From the NCBI RefSeq assembly GCF_027622945.1, contig NZ_JAPZVQ010000022.1:1-64000 (forward strand): a stretch of DNA of 64,000 nt. Direction: 5' to 3'. The notes below the pieces were generated by a model. That model did no database searches and was not told the origin of the DNA. It saw only the letters and a program-made list of their open reading frames with translations. Below are positions 7,822-17,971 of this stretch, piece after piece. Both the position numbers and the translations under genes were made by a program. This stretch comes from Glycomyces lechevalierae (GTDB taxonomy: Bacteria; Actinomycetota; Actinomycetes; Mycobacteriales; Micromonosporaceae). The number at the start of each line of letters is the position of its first letter. Within the stretch, counting starts at the first letter, position 1.

Positions 7822-9366
7822 GTGGTGACAGCGCGCAACGTAGCCGATCTGTATCTTCGAGTTTCGTCCAACCGAGAAGGACACTCCGGCATCGAGCGGC
7901 AAGAGGCCGACTGCCGAGAATGGGCTGCACGGAACGGTTTTGCCGTGCGCAAGGTGCATGTAGATCGCGGTCGCTCCGCTTTCAAGGCGGTGCGCCGCAC
8001 CGGATTTTCGGATGCGATCACCGCCATCGCCGCAGGCGTGGCCGATGCGCTCATCGTCTGGAAGCTCGACAGGTTGTCCCGCCGCGGAATCACCGAGGTG
8101 GCGGCGCACCTGGACAAGTTTCAGAAGGCTGGTGCGCGCTTCGTGTCGGTGATGGACAAGCTCGACACCGACGAGAAATCTGCCAGGGATGTGATGATGC
8201 TGCTGGCGGATCTCGCTCGCGCGGAGTCCGAGAACACGAGCATGCGTGTCGAGAGCGCAAAGCGGCATCTCCGGGAAGCGGGCAAATGGGCCGGAGGCCG
8301 ACCTCCATACGGACTCAAGGTGGACCGGGAGACACAGAGGTTGGTCCCCGATCCGGAGACCGCTGTTCATGCCCGCCTGATCGCCGACGAGGCACTGGCC
8401 GGATCGACGCTGGTTGAGATCGCCCGCCTGCTCAATGGGCACGGAATCGAATCGCCGAGAGGCGGGGAGTGGAACTCTTCGACGGTTCTCCAGCTTCTGA
8501 AGTCGCCTGCATTCGCAGGAATCATGCCGCGGACTGAGACTGCCGTGTCCGCGGACGGGACCCGGAAGTACGGGCATCGTGTTCATCCTTGGATCGACCC
8601 GGTGACCCTGATGCCGGTATCCATCGGTGAGGGAGTGATCGGAGTCGAGGAGCGCGAGATCATTCTCCGGAAGATCGCGAGCCGGAGTCTCTCGTTCGCA
8701 GGCAGCCGGACGGGTCGGAACCACAGTCCGGCCCTGCTGACAGGGCTTGCCCGATGTGGCCGGTGCGGGTCTCGGATGAGCAAAGCCGGTACTTCGTACC
8801 AGTGCTCTCGGCACCGAATGGGTCGCGACTGTGCAGGCGTTTCTGTGCAGGTCAAGAGCTTCGATCGTTATGTCGAGAACGCGGTTCGGACCCGAGCGGC
8901 CGAGCTGCAGCCGGGCGATTCGCTGATGGAAGTGGTGCTCGACCGGGTCGCCAGACGAAGCCATCCCGAGCTCCATGAGAGGCGCGATGTGATTCGACAG
9001 GAGATCTCGACACTCGAGAAACGAAGATTCGAGCTTGAAGAAGCCAGATACCTGCGAGGTGAATTCGGCGGTGAGGAAGGAGCCAACCGCTATTCGCTGA
9101 TTGCGGACCACCTGCACGAGCGGCTCGAGCGACTTCGCCAAGCGGCAGCGCATGCTTCGCTGGCGCTAGCGAGTCGACCGGCGCGCTGCGAAGAGGAGCT
9201 GGTGTGGATGGTCGAGCGAGCCGATTCGCCGGAGGAGCGAAGGGAGGTGCTCGCGCTGTTCGTCGATCGTGCGGAGGTGCAACCTGGTCGTGTCGGTGCC
9301 AGGTTCGACGGTGATTCGAGGGTCGCGATCACGTGGGCGGAAGCAGGAGTTCCCACAGACTCCTGA
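7822..9366 (+). CDS. Large serine recombinase (phage-type integrase)
   Basis: A 514-residue site-specific recombinase. The N-terminal resolvase domain (about 5-155) has the catalytic serine in YLRVSSNREG and the Arg-rich core KLDRLSRRG. Next come a recombinase domain (about 170-280; GRPPYGLKVD), a zinc ribbon (CGRCGSRM ... CSRHRMGRDC, about 313-340) and a coiled coil (about 385-450). That order and size match phiC31/Bxb1-like integrases. Codons ending in A or T and AGA/AGG arginine codons are frequent, unlike the neighbours, which suggests recent transfer. GTG at 7822 or 7825 are both possible; GGAGG lies rather far upstream (7800-7804). No excisionase, phage or transposon genes accompany it, so it is an orphan or the remnant of a small element. 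Confidence 0.9.
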   Translation: MVTARNVADLYLRVSSNREGHSGIERQEADCREWAARNGFAVRKVHVDRGRSAFKAVRRTGFSDAITAIAAGVADALIVWKLDRLSRRGITEVAAHLDKFQKAGARFVSVMDKLDTDEKSARDVMMLLADLARAESENTSMRVESAKRHLREAGKWAGGRPPYGLKVDRETQRLVPDPETAVHARLIADEALAGSTLVEIARLLNGHGIESPRGGEWNSSTVLQLLKSPAFAGIMPRTETAVSADGTRKYGHRVHPWIDPVTLMPVSIGEGVIGVEEREIILRKIASRSLSFAGSRTGRNHSPALLTGLARCGRCGSRMSKAGTSYQCSRHRMGRDCAGVSVQVKSFDRYVENAVRTRAAELQPGDSLMEVVLDRVARRSHPELHERRDVIRQEISTLEKRRFELEEARYLRGEFGGEEGANRYSLIADHLHERLERLRQAAAHASLALASRPARCEEELVWMVERADSPEERREVLALFVDRAEVQPGRVGARFDGDSRVAITWAEAGVPTDS

Positions 9367-9424
9367 CGTGATGGATTTCTCGAACTACTGGGCTCCCGAT
9401 CACGGCAGTGGCAGCCTTGAGCCC

Positions 9425-11215
9425 ATGACGAAGCCCGCTCGAGTCCGCGCCGCCGAGCTGCGGGGGCGCTCCTGGTTGAACACTGGTGGACGGGACCTCT
9501 CCCTGGCGGATCTCAGAGGGCGTGTCGCCATCATCGACTTTTGGACCTTCTGCTGCATCAACTGCCTCCACGTCCTCGACGAGCTCCGCCCGCTCGAGGA
9601 GAAGTACGGTGACGCGCTCGTCATCATCGGCGTCCATTCCCCGAAGTTCGAGCACGAGCGCGACCCGCAGGCGCTCGCCGCGGCCGTCGAGCGCTACGGT
9701 GTCGAGCACCCCGTCCTCGACGATCCCAACTTGACCACATGGGATGCGTTCGCTGCACGGGCTTGGCCGACGCTGGTAGTGATTGATCCCGCCGGCTATG
9801 TGGTCTCAACGATGGCCGGCGAGGGACATCTCGAAGCGCTCGATGCGATCGTGGGTGAGCTGGTCGCTGAGCACACCGCCGATGGAACTCTCGACACCGC
9901 TGGTTCGCTCTACGTGGCCGCCCCGCCCGCCGAGACCGCACTCCGCTTCCCCGGCAAGGCGATCGAGCTCCCGGGCGGCGACGTCCTCGTCACCGACTCG
10001 GCCCGCCACCGCCTCGTGCGCCTCGCCCCCGACCTCGAGACCGTCGTGTCCGTGATCGGCACCGGCGAACGCGGCCGCGCCGACGGCACCGAAGCCCAGT
10101 TCAACGAGCCGCAGGGCCTCGCGCTCCTCCCGGCCGAGGTCGCGGCCGAGGCCGGCTACGACCTCGTCGTGGCCGACACCGTCAACCACCTCCTGCGCGG
10201 CGTCCGCCTCGCCGACGGCCACGTCACCACCGTCGCCGGCACCGGCAAGCAGTGGCGCATGGACAACGGCACCGCCGACGCCCTCGAAGTGGACCTCTCC
10301 TCGCCCTGGGACCTCGCCTGGTTCGAAGGCGAACTCATCATCGCCATGGCCGGCATCCACCAGCTCTGGTCCTTCGACCCGCTCGCCCGCACCGCCGGCG
10401 TCTACGCGGGCACCACCGTCGAGAGCCTCAAGGACGGCCCCCTCGACCAGGTCTGGATGGCGCAGCCCTCCGGCCTCGCCGCCACCGCCGACCGCCTCTG
10501 GCTCGTCGACTCCGAGACCTCCGCGCTCCGCTACGTCGAGCGCGGCGCCATGCACACCGCGGTCGGCCAGGGGCTCTTCGACTTCGGGCACGTCGACGGC
10601 CCCGCCGCCGACGCCCTCATGCAGCACCCGCTCGGCCTCGCGGTCCTCCCCGACGGCCGCGTCGCCGTCGCCGACACCTACAACGGCGCCCTCCGCGCCT
10701 ACGACCCGAGCACCGAAACGGTCGCGACCCTCGCCGCGGACCTCGCGGAGCCCAGCGACGTGATCGTCCTGGGCGGCAAGGTCGTCGTGGTCGAATCCGC
10801 CGCGCACCGCCTCACCGCGCCCGACCTCGGCGAGGCCGCCGTCTCCGGGCAGCACCACCGGGTCACCCGCAAGCGCACCAAGGTCGCCCCCGGCGCGCTG
10901 CGCCTCGAAGTCCTCTTCGAACCGGCCGCCGGCCAGAAGCTCGACTACACGTTCGGCTCCCCGATCCAGGTCACGATCTCGGCCGACCCGCCGCAACTCC
11001 TCGCCGAGGGCGCGGGGAAGGGCGAGGAGCTGGGCCGCGACCTCGTACTCGCCGACGGCATCGAGAAGGGCGTCCTGCAGGTGGTCGCGCAGGCGGCGAC
11101 CTGCGACGCCGAGGCCGAGCACCCGGCGTGCCACCTCACCCGCCAGGACTGGGGCGTCCCGATCGAGATCGCCGAGGACGGCGTCTCGACCCTCCGCCTG
11201 GTCCTGCGGGCCTGA
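9425..11215 (+). CDS. Thioredoxin-like / NHL-repeat protein
   Basis: About 596 residues. An N-terminal thioredoxin-fold domain (about 10-150) has WTFCCINC, a CxxC-type redox site, followed by several NHL beta-propeller repeats (about 175-470; for example GDVLVTDSARHRLVRL, YDLVVADTVNHLLRG, GRVAVADTYNGALRAY). The layout matches NHLRC2-type proteins of actinobacteria, which are predicted thiol-redox proteins with no firm role. ATG 9425 (MTKPARV) looks like the family start; an ATG at 9371, three bases after the integrase stop, would add 18 residues. Bases about 9700-9900 use more A/T-ending codons than the rest of the gene, possibly a recombination patch linked to the adjacent integrase. Confidence 0.85.
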   Translation: MTKPARVRAAELRGRSWLNTGGRDLSLADLRGRVAIIDFWTFCCINCLHVLDELRPLEEKYGDALVIIGVHSPKFEHERDPQALAAAVERYGVEHPVLDDPNLTTWDAFAARAWPTLVVIDPAGYVVSTMAGEGHLEALDAIVGELVAEHTADGTLDTAGSLYVAAPPAETALRFPGKAIELPGGDVLVTDSARHRLVRLAPDLETVVSVIGTGERGRADGTEAQFNEPQGLALLPAEVAAEAGYDLVVADTVNHLLRGVRLADGHVTTVAGTGKQWRMDNGTADALEVDLSSPWDLAWFEGELIIAMAGIHQLWSFDPLARTAGVYAGTTVESLKDGPLDQVWMAQPSGLAATADRLWLVDSETSALRYVERGAMHTAVGQGLFDFGHVDGPAADALMQHPLGLAVLPDGRVAVADTYNGALRAYDPSTETVATLAADLAEPSDVIVLGGKVVVVESAAHRLTAPDLGEAAVSGQHHRVTRKRTKVAPGALRLEVLFEPAAGQKLDYTFGSPIQVTISADPPQLLAEGAGKGEELGRDLVLADGIEKGVLQVVAQAATCDAEAEHPACHLTRQDWGVPIEIAEDGVSTLRLVLRA

Positions 11216-11351
11216 ACCCCGAGCCTGTGACCTCTTGCGGGAGCAGGTATTTCACCTGCCCGCAGCGTGTCATGAATCCGTGCGGTGCTCACGGCGCATT
11301 ACGTTGTTCGGACCGCACTGCAAAGCACGTCCTATCAGGGAGGAAACCGCT

Positions 11352-11540
11352 GTGACCTTGGCGCCGGTGGAAGAACGCTACTCCGAGCACGAGCACTGGC
11401 TGGTGCTCAACGCCGCCGATCAGATCGTCACCGTGGGCAAGCTGCTCGAGCAGCAGGTCCGCACCCTCGAATACCTCACCCCTGAATACGCCGGCAGCCT
11501 CGCCGACTTTGAGCCGGACCTCTCTCGCCTGAACGGCTAG
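11352..11540 (+). CDS. Small conserved-looking hypothetical protein (62 aa)
   Basis: A 62-residue protein starting at GTG 11352, with GGGAGG eight bases upstream. It is acidic, with a likely helix HEHWLVLNAADQIVTVGKLLEQQVRTLEYL and no cysteine or membrane segment. Upstream in-frame starts lack a ribosome binding site. I do not recognise a family; good codon bias and the ribosome binding site are the support. Confidence 0.55.
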   Translation: MTLAPVEERYSEHEHWLVLNAADQIVTVGKLLEQQVRTLEYLTPEYAGSLADFEPDLSRLNG

Positions 11541-11870
11541 GCCGGCCCGGCCGTTCGGTCGAATCACGCCGGGTCGCTTCGGAGTAACGTCGGCCCGGAC
11601 GCGAAAGGCGCGTCCCTCCAGAAACGGTCCGGGTTCCCCGAGAAAGGGGCACTGTCGAGACCGTGGCGGGGCCGGCAAGCCCGACGCGCGCGAGGGCCGT
11701 CCCGGCGCCGGCGCACTCTCACGGGAGCGCGTCGCAATCGGGCACTCAACGGGCACTGAGCGACTCCTGGTATCACCGCGCCGGGACGGCTCCCTCCGCG
11801 CCAATACGCTGAAAGCGAAGTCGCGCCCCAGCGGCGCTGCGGCGTCGCACCTCGCTGCTACCGTCGATGG
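11541..11870. other. Intergenic stretch, 330 bases
   Basis: No convincing gene. It contains direct copies of gggcact (about 11739-11757) and a GC-rich inverted region just after the small gene (ggccggcccggcc, 11542-11554) that could act as a weak terminator. The promoter for the gene at 11871 should be here, but no clear -10/-35 pair can be picked. Confidence 0.4.
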
Positions 11871-12722
11871 GTGGAATCTTTCGAGAGGCCCTTCGGCGAC
11901 GAGTCCGGCCCCGTCCAAGCCCCGATGCACCCCGCGTGGATCCGCATCATGCCGTGCAGCATCGAGTTGTTCCGCACCGTCCCCTCCGTGAACCCGTTCC
12001 CGGCGAGCTGGTGGGCCGACGCCTTCCCCGAGGACGACATCTGGAACGAGCCCGTCTGGTGCGACCCGGGCGACGTGGACGACTGGATCGCCGAGGCCTC
12101 CGAGCACCACCTGGGCGCGTCCCAGGAGGTCATCGAGAAGGAGGCCCGCGAGGAGTACGACCGGGCCACCGCCGAGCGCAGCGAGCGCATCGACACCTTC
12201 ACCACGCACTGCCGCCGTGCCGGACTGCCCGTCCCGCACACCGTGCGCGACCTCCTCGAGTTCCTGCTCGCCCTGGGCCTGTACCGCTCCGAGATGCGCG
12301 ACGGGAAGCTGTACGTCGCCCCGATGCTCTACATCAACCCGTTCGACGTGCTCGCCTTCGACAAGGTCGAGGCCATCGAGGAGGCCGCCGACCAGCGCGG
12401 GGACCTCGAGGAGCTCACGGCGATCGCGATCCGCCGCGTCGGCGGCATCGAGTACGAGTTCGACGACGAAGGGCGTTTCGTCCTCCCCGGCGGCGCGAAG
12501 TCCGCGACCGTGCAGGTGAGCCTCGCGGCGCTCGCCGAGGACTCCGGCGTGCCGGCCCCGGTGATCCGCGGGATGCTCATGGAGCTCGCCGAGGACGGGG
12601 ACGTGGCCGGCTCGGTCGACATCGGCGAGGTCGGGGTGGCGGAGGAGTTCACGCTCACCGCCTCGGACGACCTGCTGGGCGGCTATCCGAACGACGAGCT
12701 GCTGCCGCCCGAGCACGCCTGA
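11871..12722 (+). CDS. Acidic hypothetical protein (283 aa)
   Basis: A cytosolic, strongly acidic protein of 283 residues, unrecognised. The N-terminal half is Trp-rich (NPFPASWWADAFPEDDIW, VWCDPGDVDDW). The middle is helical with a Leu-rich stretch (VRDLLEFLLALGLYRSEM), and the C-terminal 100 residues look like a small winged-helix-like module (SLAALAEDSGVPAPVIRGML), which might be a DNA-binding or dimerisation part; that is inference. GTG 11871 is taken as the start; ATG 11925 is an alternative. Confidence 0.6.
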   Translation: MESFERPFGDESGPVQAPMHPAWIRIMPCSIELFRTVPSVNPFPASWWADAFPEDDIWNEPVWCDPGDVDDWIAEASEHHLGASQEVIEKEAREEYDRATAERSERIDTFTTHCRRAGLPVPHTVRDLLEFLLALGLYRSEMRDGKLYVAPMLYINPFDVLAFDKVEAIEEAADQRGDLEELTAIAIRRVGGIEYEFDDEGRFVLPGGAKSATVQVSLAALAEDSGVPAPVIRGMLMELAEDGDVAGSVDIGEVGVAEEFTLTASDDLLGGYPNDELLPPEHA

Positions 12723-12779
12723 GCGCGGTCCGGGCGCCGTTGAACGGCGCCTGGACGCCTGCGACCGGGACCGCACTGC

Positions 12780-12819
12780 ATTCACTCTCAGTTCACCTTC
12801 ACGTTCACCTGCGTGCACC
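12780..12819 (+). promoter_or_regulatory. PHO-box-like direct repeats upstream of pstB
   Basis: Four 7-base units at 10-12 base steps: ATTCACT (12780), GTTCACC (12791), GTTCACC (12803) and GTGCACC (12813). Streptomyces PhoP binds direct repeats of GTTCACC-like units spaced 11 bases. The block lies about 65 bases before the pstB start, as expected for phosphate-starvation activation. The two perfect units are 12 bases apart, slightly off the usual step. Confidence 0.75.
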
Positions 12820-12883
12820 TGCGTGGCGTTCCATGAGGGCAGGACACGTTAACGGCGGTTGACATTCGGTGATTGGAGTTCGC

Positions 12884-13762
12884 GTGACCGTGAACGAGAC
12901 TGGTACCCGCGCCAAGGCCCCCATCGCGGGCCTCGCCCCGGGCCGAGCGGCGCGCAGCGAAGGCTCGCTGTTCACCCCGACGCAGACCGAGACGGTCATC
13001 GACCTCAAGGGCGTCGACATCCACTACGGGAAGGCGCACGCCGTCCGCGACGTCTCGCTGCCCGTGGCGCGCAATCAGATCACCGCGATGATCGGCCCGT
13101 CCGGCTGCGGCAAGTCGACTGTGCTGCGCTCGATCAACCGCATGAACGACCTCATCCCGGGCGCGAAGGTCTCCGGCAGCATCACCTTCCACGGCAAGGA
13201 CATCTACGCCTCGGGCGTCGACCCGATCGCGGTGCGCCGCCACATCGGCATGGTGTTCCAGAAGGCCAACCCGTTCCCGAAGTCGATCTTCGACAACGTC
13301 GCGTACGGCCTGCGGATCAACGGCATGAAGGACAACCTGGCCGACCGCGTGGAGCAGGCGCTCCGCGGCGCGGCGCTGTGGGACGAGGTCAAGGACAACC
13401 TGAAGAAGAGCGCCCTGGCGCTCTCGGGCGGGCAGCAGCAGCGCCTGTGCATCGCCCGCGCGATCGCCGTGCAGCCGGAGGTCCTGCTCATGGACGAGCC
13501 GTGCTCGGCGCTCGACCCGATCGCGACCGCGCGCATCGAGGAGCTCATGAGCGAGCTGGTGCGCGACTACACGATCGTGATCGTCACCCACAACATGCAG
13601 CAGGCCGCGCGCGTCTCGGACGCGACGGCGTTCTTCTCGGCGGCCGTGGACGACGCGGGCGAGCGCTACGGCTTCCTCGTCGAGTTCGACGAGACGCAGC
13701 GCCTCTTCTCCAACCCGTCCGACTCCCGCACCGAGGACTACATCACCGGCCGCTTCGGCTAG
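12884..13762 (+). CDS. pstB: Phosphate ABC transporter ATP-binding protein (PstB-like)
   Basis: An ABC ATPase of 292 residues. Walker A is GPSGCGKST, the signature is LSGGQQQR, Walker B is VLLMDEPCSALD, and the H-loop is THNMQQAARVSD. RSINRMNDLIPGAKVSG and FQKANPFPKSIFDNV are typical PstB sequence, so it should drive PstSCA phosphate uptake at the inner face of the membrane. GTG 12884 has GGAG five bases upstream; GTG 12869 is a poorer alternative. The first 40 residues are an extension before the ABC core. pstS, pstC and pstA are not adjacent, so this copy is alone, yet its own PHO-like box supports the phosphate role. Confidence 0.9.
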   Translation: MTVNETGTRAKAPIAGLAPGRAARSEGSLFTPTQTETVIDLKGVDIHYGKAHAVRDVSLPVARNQITAMIGPSGCGKSTVLRSINRMNDLIPGAKVSGSITFHGKDIYASGVDPIAVRRHIGMVFQKANPFPKSIFDNVAYGLRINGMKDNLADRVEQALRGAALWDEVKDNLKKSALALSGGQQQRLCIARAIAVQPEVLLMDEPCSALDPIATARIEELMSELVRDYTIVIVTHNMQQAARVSDATAFFSAAVDDAGERYGFLVEFDETQRLFSNPSDSRTEDYITGRFG

Positions 13763-13785
13763 GGCCGCACCGGGACCACCGCTTA

Positions 13786-13816
13786 CGGCGGCGCGATCGA
13801 GGGGTTCGCGCCGCCG
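13786..13816. terminator. Hairpin after pstB
   Basis: An 11-bp stem, cggcggcgcga (13786-13796) with tcgcgccgccg (13806-13816), without a T-run, starting 24 bases after the pstB stop. Confidence 0.65.
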
Positions 13817-13864
13817 TTCCCGTGTCCGAGGAAGCCTTGGGGAAGCGGAGCCGAGACAGCGAGA

Positions 13865-13894
13865 AGCGGGGCGGCCGGAGGCCGCCCCGCTTTC
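13865..13894. terminator. Bidirectional hairpin between convergent genes
   Basis: A 12-bp perfect stem, agcggggcggcc / ggccgccccgct, with a three-base loop and TTT on the rightward side. It lies 12 bases from the end of the leftward gene 13906-14904. Confidence 0.75.
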
Positions 13895-13905
13895 ACGTGC
13901 GATGT

Positions 13906-14904
13906 CTAGACGTCGTTGCCGCAGAGGATCCCGTAGGTGCGGTTCTCGCCGTCGACCATCTTCCAGTACCAGTCGGTGCCGCAGTCCGCGCCCTTCGCTT
14001 CGGCGTCCGCGTCGGACATGTCCTTGACGGGCTCGTCGAGCATGATCGTGTCGACGACGGTGTACAGCGCCAGGCTGGAGCCGCAGTCGATGCTCCACCA
14101 GCGGTCGGCGTCGTCGAAGCAGTCGCCCACGTCCGGCATGACCGGCAGGTGCTCGGGCTCGGCCGGGTCGGGGTTGCCGACGGCCTTCATGCAGTAGAGC
14201 GAGTCGAGGCTGCCCGAGGAGTACACGTAGTCCCAGTGGGTCCACGCCTGGCCGAGCTGGTTGGCGCCCCAGCCGTCCCCGCACAGCGCGTAGACGGGTG
14301 CGGTGTCGACGATGGAGCCCTCGTCGTCGACGGCGATGTCGGCGACGTCGTAGGACTGGGCGGTGATCTCCCAGAACGCGGTCCCGTCGGAGCAGTCGAC
14401 GAGCGCGCCGAGGCCGCTGCCGTCGACGTCGTACTCGTACGGGAGGCACTGCCCGACCTCGGAGCCGGCCTCCTCCTCGGCGGGGGTGGTGGCGTTCTCG
14501 TCCGGCGTGTTGTCGTTCTCGGAGGCGGACTCGGAGGTGTCGTCGCCGCCGCCTTCGGCGGTGTCGTCGTCCTTGCCCTTGAGGTTCATGGTGACGAGGA
14601 GGACGCCGCCGAGCACGAGGACCGTGGCCACGACGACGATCGTGCCGATGAGTCCGAGGTTCCGCTTCGGCGGTTCCGGCGGGAGGACGGGGCCGCCGTA
14701 AGGGCCGCCCGGGTCCTGGCCGTAAGGGGGCTGTCCGCCGCCGCCGCCGTAAGGCGGCTGCTGTCCGCCGCCCGCGCCGCCGTAGGGGGGCTGCTGCGGC
14801 TGGCTGCCGTAAGGGTTCTGGCCGCCGTTGTAAGGCGACTGGTAACCGTAGCCGGGGGTCTGCGGCTGCTCCGGCGGAGGACCGTAATTCGGAGGGACAG
14901 TCAT
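13906..14904 (-). CDS. Gly/Pro/Tyr-rich single-pass membrane protein with Cys-rich outer domain
   Basis: A 332-residue protein. The N-terminal 80 residues are Pro/Gly/Tyr/Gln-rich repeats (PYGG, PPYGG). One membrane segment (LGLIGTIVVVATVLVLGGVLLV, about 85-106) follows. An acidic linker then leads to an outer domain with about eight cysteines (GQCLPYEY, LVDCSD, ALCGDG, YCMKA, DCFDD, IDCGSS, DCGTD, ILCGN). The layout is the same as that of the 6187 gene and resembles actinobacterial LppU/septum-formation-like proteins; the role is unknown. The ATG at 14904 has no ribosome binding site, but a TATAGC -10 element sits nine bases upstream, suggesting a nearly leaderless mRNA. Confidence 0.75.
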   Translation of the reverse strand: MTVPPNYGPPPEQPQTPGYGYQSPYNGGQNPYGSQPQQPPYGGAGGGQQPPYGGGGGQPPYGQDPGGPYGGPVLPPEPPKRNLGLIGTIVVVATVLVLGGVLLVTMNLKGKDDDTAEGGGDDTSESASENDNTPDENATTPAEEEAGSEVGQCLPYEYDVDGSGLGALVDCSDGTAFWEITAQSYDVADIAVDDEGSIVDTAPVYALCGDGWGANQLGQAWTHWDYVYSSGSLDSLYCMKAVGNPDPAEPEHLPVMPDVGDCFDDADRWWSIDCGSSLALYTVVDTIMLDEPVKDMSDADAEAKGADCGTDWYWKMVDGENRTYGILCGNDV

Positions 14905-14913
14905 GTCGGCCAC

Positions 14914-14919
14914 GCTATA
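14914..14919 (-). promoter_or_regulatory. Possible -10 element giving a near-leaderless transcript
   Basis: TATAGC on the minus strand ends nine bases before the ATG of the 13906-14904 gene. A TTGACA lies only seven bases further upstream, too close to be its -35, so only the -10 is proposed. Confidence 0.4.
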
Positions 14920-15093
14920 GGGGCCTGTCAACAATCGGCGAATCCGGGGTCGCGCGCGAGTAAGGAATGTCGCAGCTCAATGGGGACGCGTGGGGTCGAA
15001 CGCCCCCGCCCGTCACCGGTGCGAGGTGACGCACCGCTCGGCGGCTTCGGGCCCGGCCGGGCCCGCCGGTGCCCGCGTGCCCGAATCAGCAGG

Positions 15094-16539
<1,446 letters not shown>

Positions 16540-16745
16540 GCTTCCAGCCTACGGGTTCGAGTGTGTGCGGCGCTGCGGTTGGCGGGGGCGAATCCGCGCC
16601 GGAGTGGGGCGCGGCGCGCAACCCGAAGGGCCCGAAGCGGGTCGGGCGTGCACTGCGGACCGGCGCGGCGTCCGGCCGCTCCATGCAGGGGGAATCCCGT
16701 GCAACCCGGGTGCGTCCATTTGCCCGCCCAAGGCATGATGAGGAC

Positions 16746-17459
16746 ATGAGTGAACAGCAATCAGGTGCGGGGTATCCGCAGCAGCCGACCTCCGGCCAGC
16801 CCCAACAGCAGGCCTACCCCCAGGCGCCCTACGCCTCGCCGCAGGCGCAGTACCAGGCCCAGCAGCAGTACGCGGCCTATGCTCCCCCGGCCCCGTCGCT
16901 GTTCGACAAGCTCGGCGTGCCGTCCATGCCCGCGATCCTGGGTCTGTGCGGTCTCGGCGCCCTGGTGCTCGCCGGCCTCATCGCCGGCACGAGCTCCGGC
17001 GGCTCCTCCGATTTCGGCGACGGCACGGTCCTCTCCACGTTCGTCGCGGGCGAGTTCAGCGGCGACATCCTGTCGATCCTCGTGGCCGTCATCGTCATGT
17101 TCGCGCTGACGCTGTTCACCGGTGAGAAGCTGCGGAACCTGTGGAAGACGCTGGCCGTGGTCGGCGCGTCGATCTTCCTGGCGCGGCTCCTGTTCACGGT
17201 CCTGTCGCTGGGCGACGGCGACTCCGCGGCCGACGCCTCGGCCTGGATCGGCGCGCTCCTGCTCGTGGCCGCGTACGGCCTGTTCGCCGCTGGTGCGGTG
17301 ATGGTCCCCGGTTCGGCCGCGGCCGCGCAGCCGGCCGCCCCGGCCGGCCCCGCGCCGCAGCCGGGCTACCCGACCGGCCAGCAGCCGGCCGTGCAGCCGC
17401 AGGCCCCGCAGGCCCCGGCGACCCAGCAGAACCCGTGGCCGCAGGCGCCGCAGCAGTAA
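16746..17459 (+). CDS. Gln/Pro-rich integral membrane protein
   Basis: A 237-residue unrecognised protein. The N-terminal 50 residues are Gln/Pro/Tyr/Ala-rich (YPQAPYASPQAQYQAQQQ). Four hydrophobic segments follow: AILGLCGLGALVLAGLIAG, ILSILVAVIVMFALTLF, LAVVGASIFLARLLFTVLSL and WIGALLLVAAYGLFAAGAVMV. The C-terminal 45 residues are Pro/Gln/Ala-rich. Both tails should face the cytosol. A G/C-tract hairpin starts seven bases after the stop. Confidence 0.7.
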   Translation: MSEQQSGAGYPQQPTSGQPQQQAYPQAPYASPQAQYQAQQQYAAYAPPAPSLFDKLGVPSMPAILGLCGLGALVLAGLIAGTSSGGSSDFGDGTVLSTFVAGEFSGDILSILVAVIVMFALTLFTGEKLRNLWKTLAVVGASIFLARLLFTVLSLGDGDSAADASAWIGALLLVAAYGLFAAGAVMVPGSAAAAQPAAPAGPAPQPGYPTGQQPAVQPQAPQAPATQQNPWPQAPQQ

Positions 17460-17466
17460 GGCAGCC

Positions 17467-17539
<73 letters not shown>

Positions 17540-17665
17540 TTTGTTCAGCTGTTGGCGTGCATCCCGAGTGCTCGGCGCCGAAGTCTTTGCTCCAGCACCT
17601 GGGGACCGGCCCGTGGGGGAGCGGTCCTTCGGGAGTCGCGCAGGGGTCGCCTGGGACACCTGCGG

Positions 17666-17971
17666 TCACTGGATATGGAGATTGCGGTATCGGTCGGGAG
17701 GGCCCGCCTGGTCGGCTTCGAGGAGCCGTCCGGCTAACTGCTTCTTTGGCGGGAGCCAGTCATCTTCCCGGAGCTCGTCTTCGTCTCCGTCATACCGATC
17801 GGCGTAAGCGGCGTAAGGGTCCGGCTCCTCTTCAGGAGGCTCAATGTCGACCTCGTCCTGACGACCGCCCCCGAGTTCGCGCTCCAGCGCTCGGATGTCG
17901 GTGTTCGGAGTGTGGTACTTGAGCTTACGGGCCACTTTGGTCTGCTTTGCCTTAGCTCGGCCTCGCCCCAT
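17666..17971 (-). CDS. DUF3073 family protein
   Basis: A 101-residue protein starting MGRGRAKAKQTKVARKLKY, the very conserved basic N-terminus of actinobacterial DUF3073, followed by an acidic Pro/Tyr-rich tail (EPPEEEPDPYAAYADRYD). The role is unknown; the basic-then-acidic layout suggests nucleic-acid or ribosome contact, which is inference. ATG 17971 has a G-rich site (GAGGGGG) upstream; the open frame runs 45 codons further upstream without a matching start. In Streptomyces a DUF3073 gene sits next to vdh, as here. Confidence 0.88.
   Translation of the reverse strand: MGRGRAKAKQTKVARKLKYHTPNTDIRALERELGGGRQDEVDIEPPEEEPDPYAAYADRYDGDEDELREDDWLPPKKQLAGRLLEADQAGPPDRYRNLHIQ

Noticed and set aside
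14927..14932. TTGACA on the minus strand as a -35 for the gene at 14904
   Set aside because: Only seven bases separate it from the TATAGC -10, too short for one promoter.
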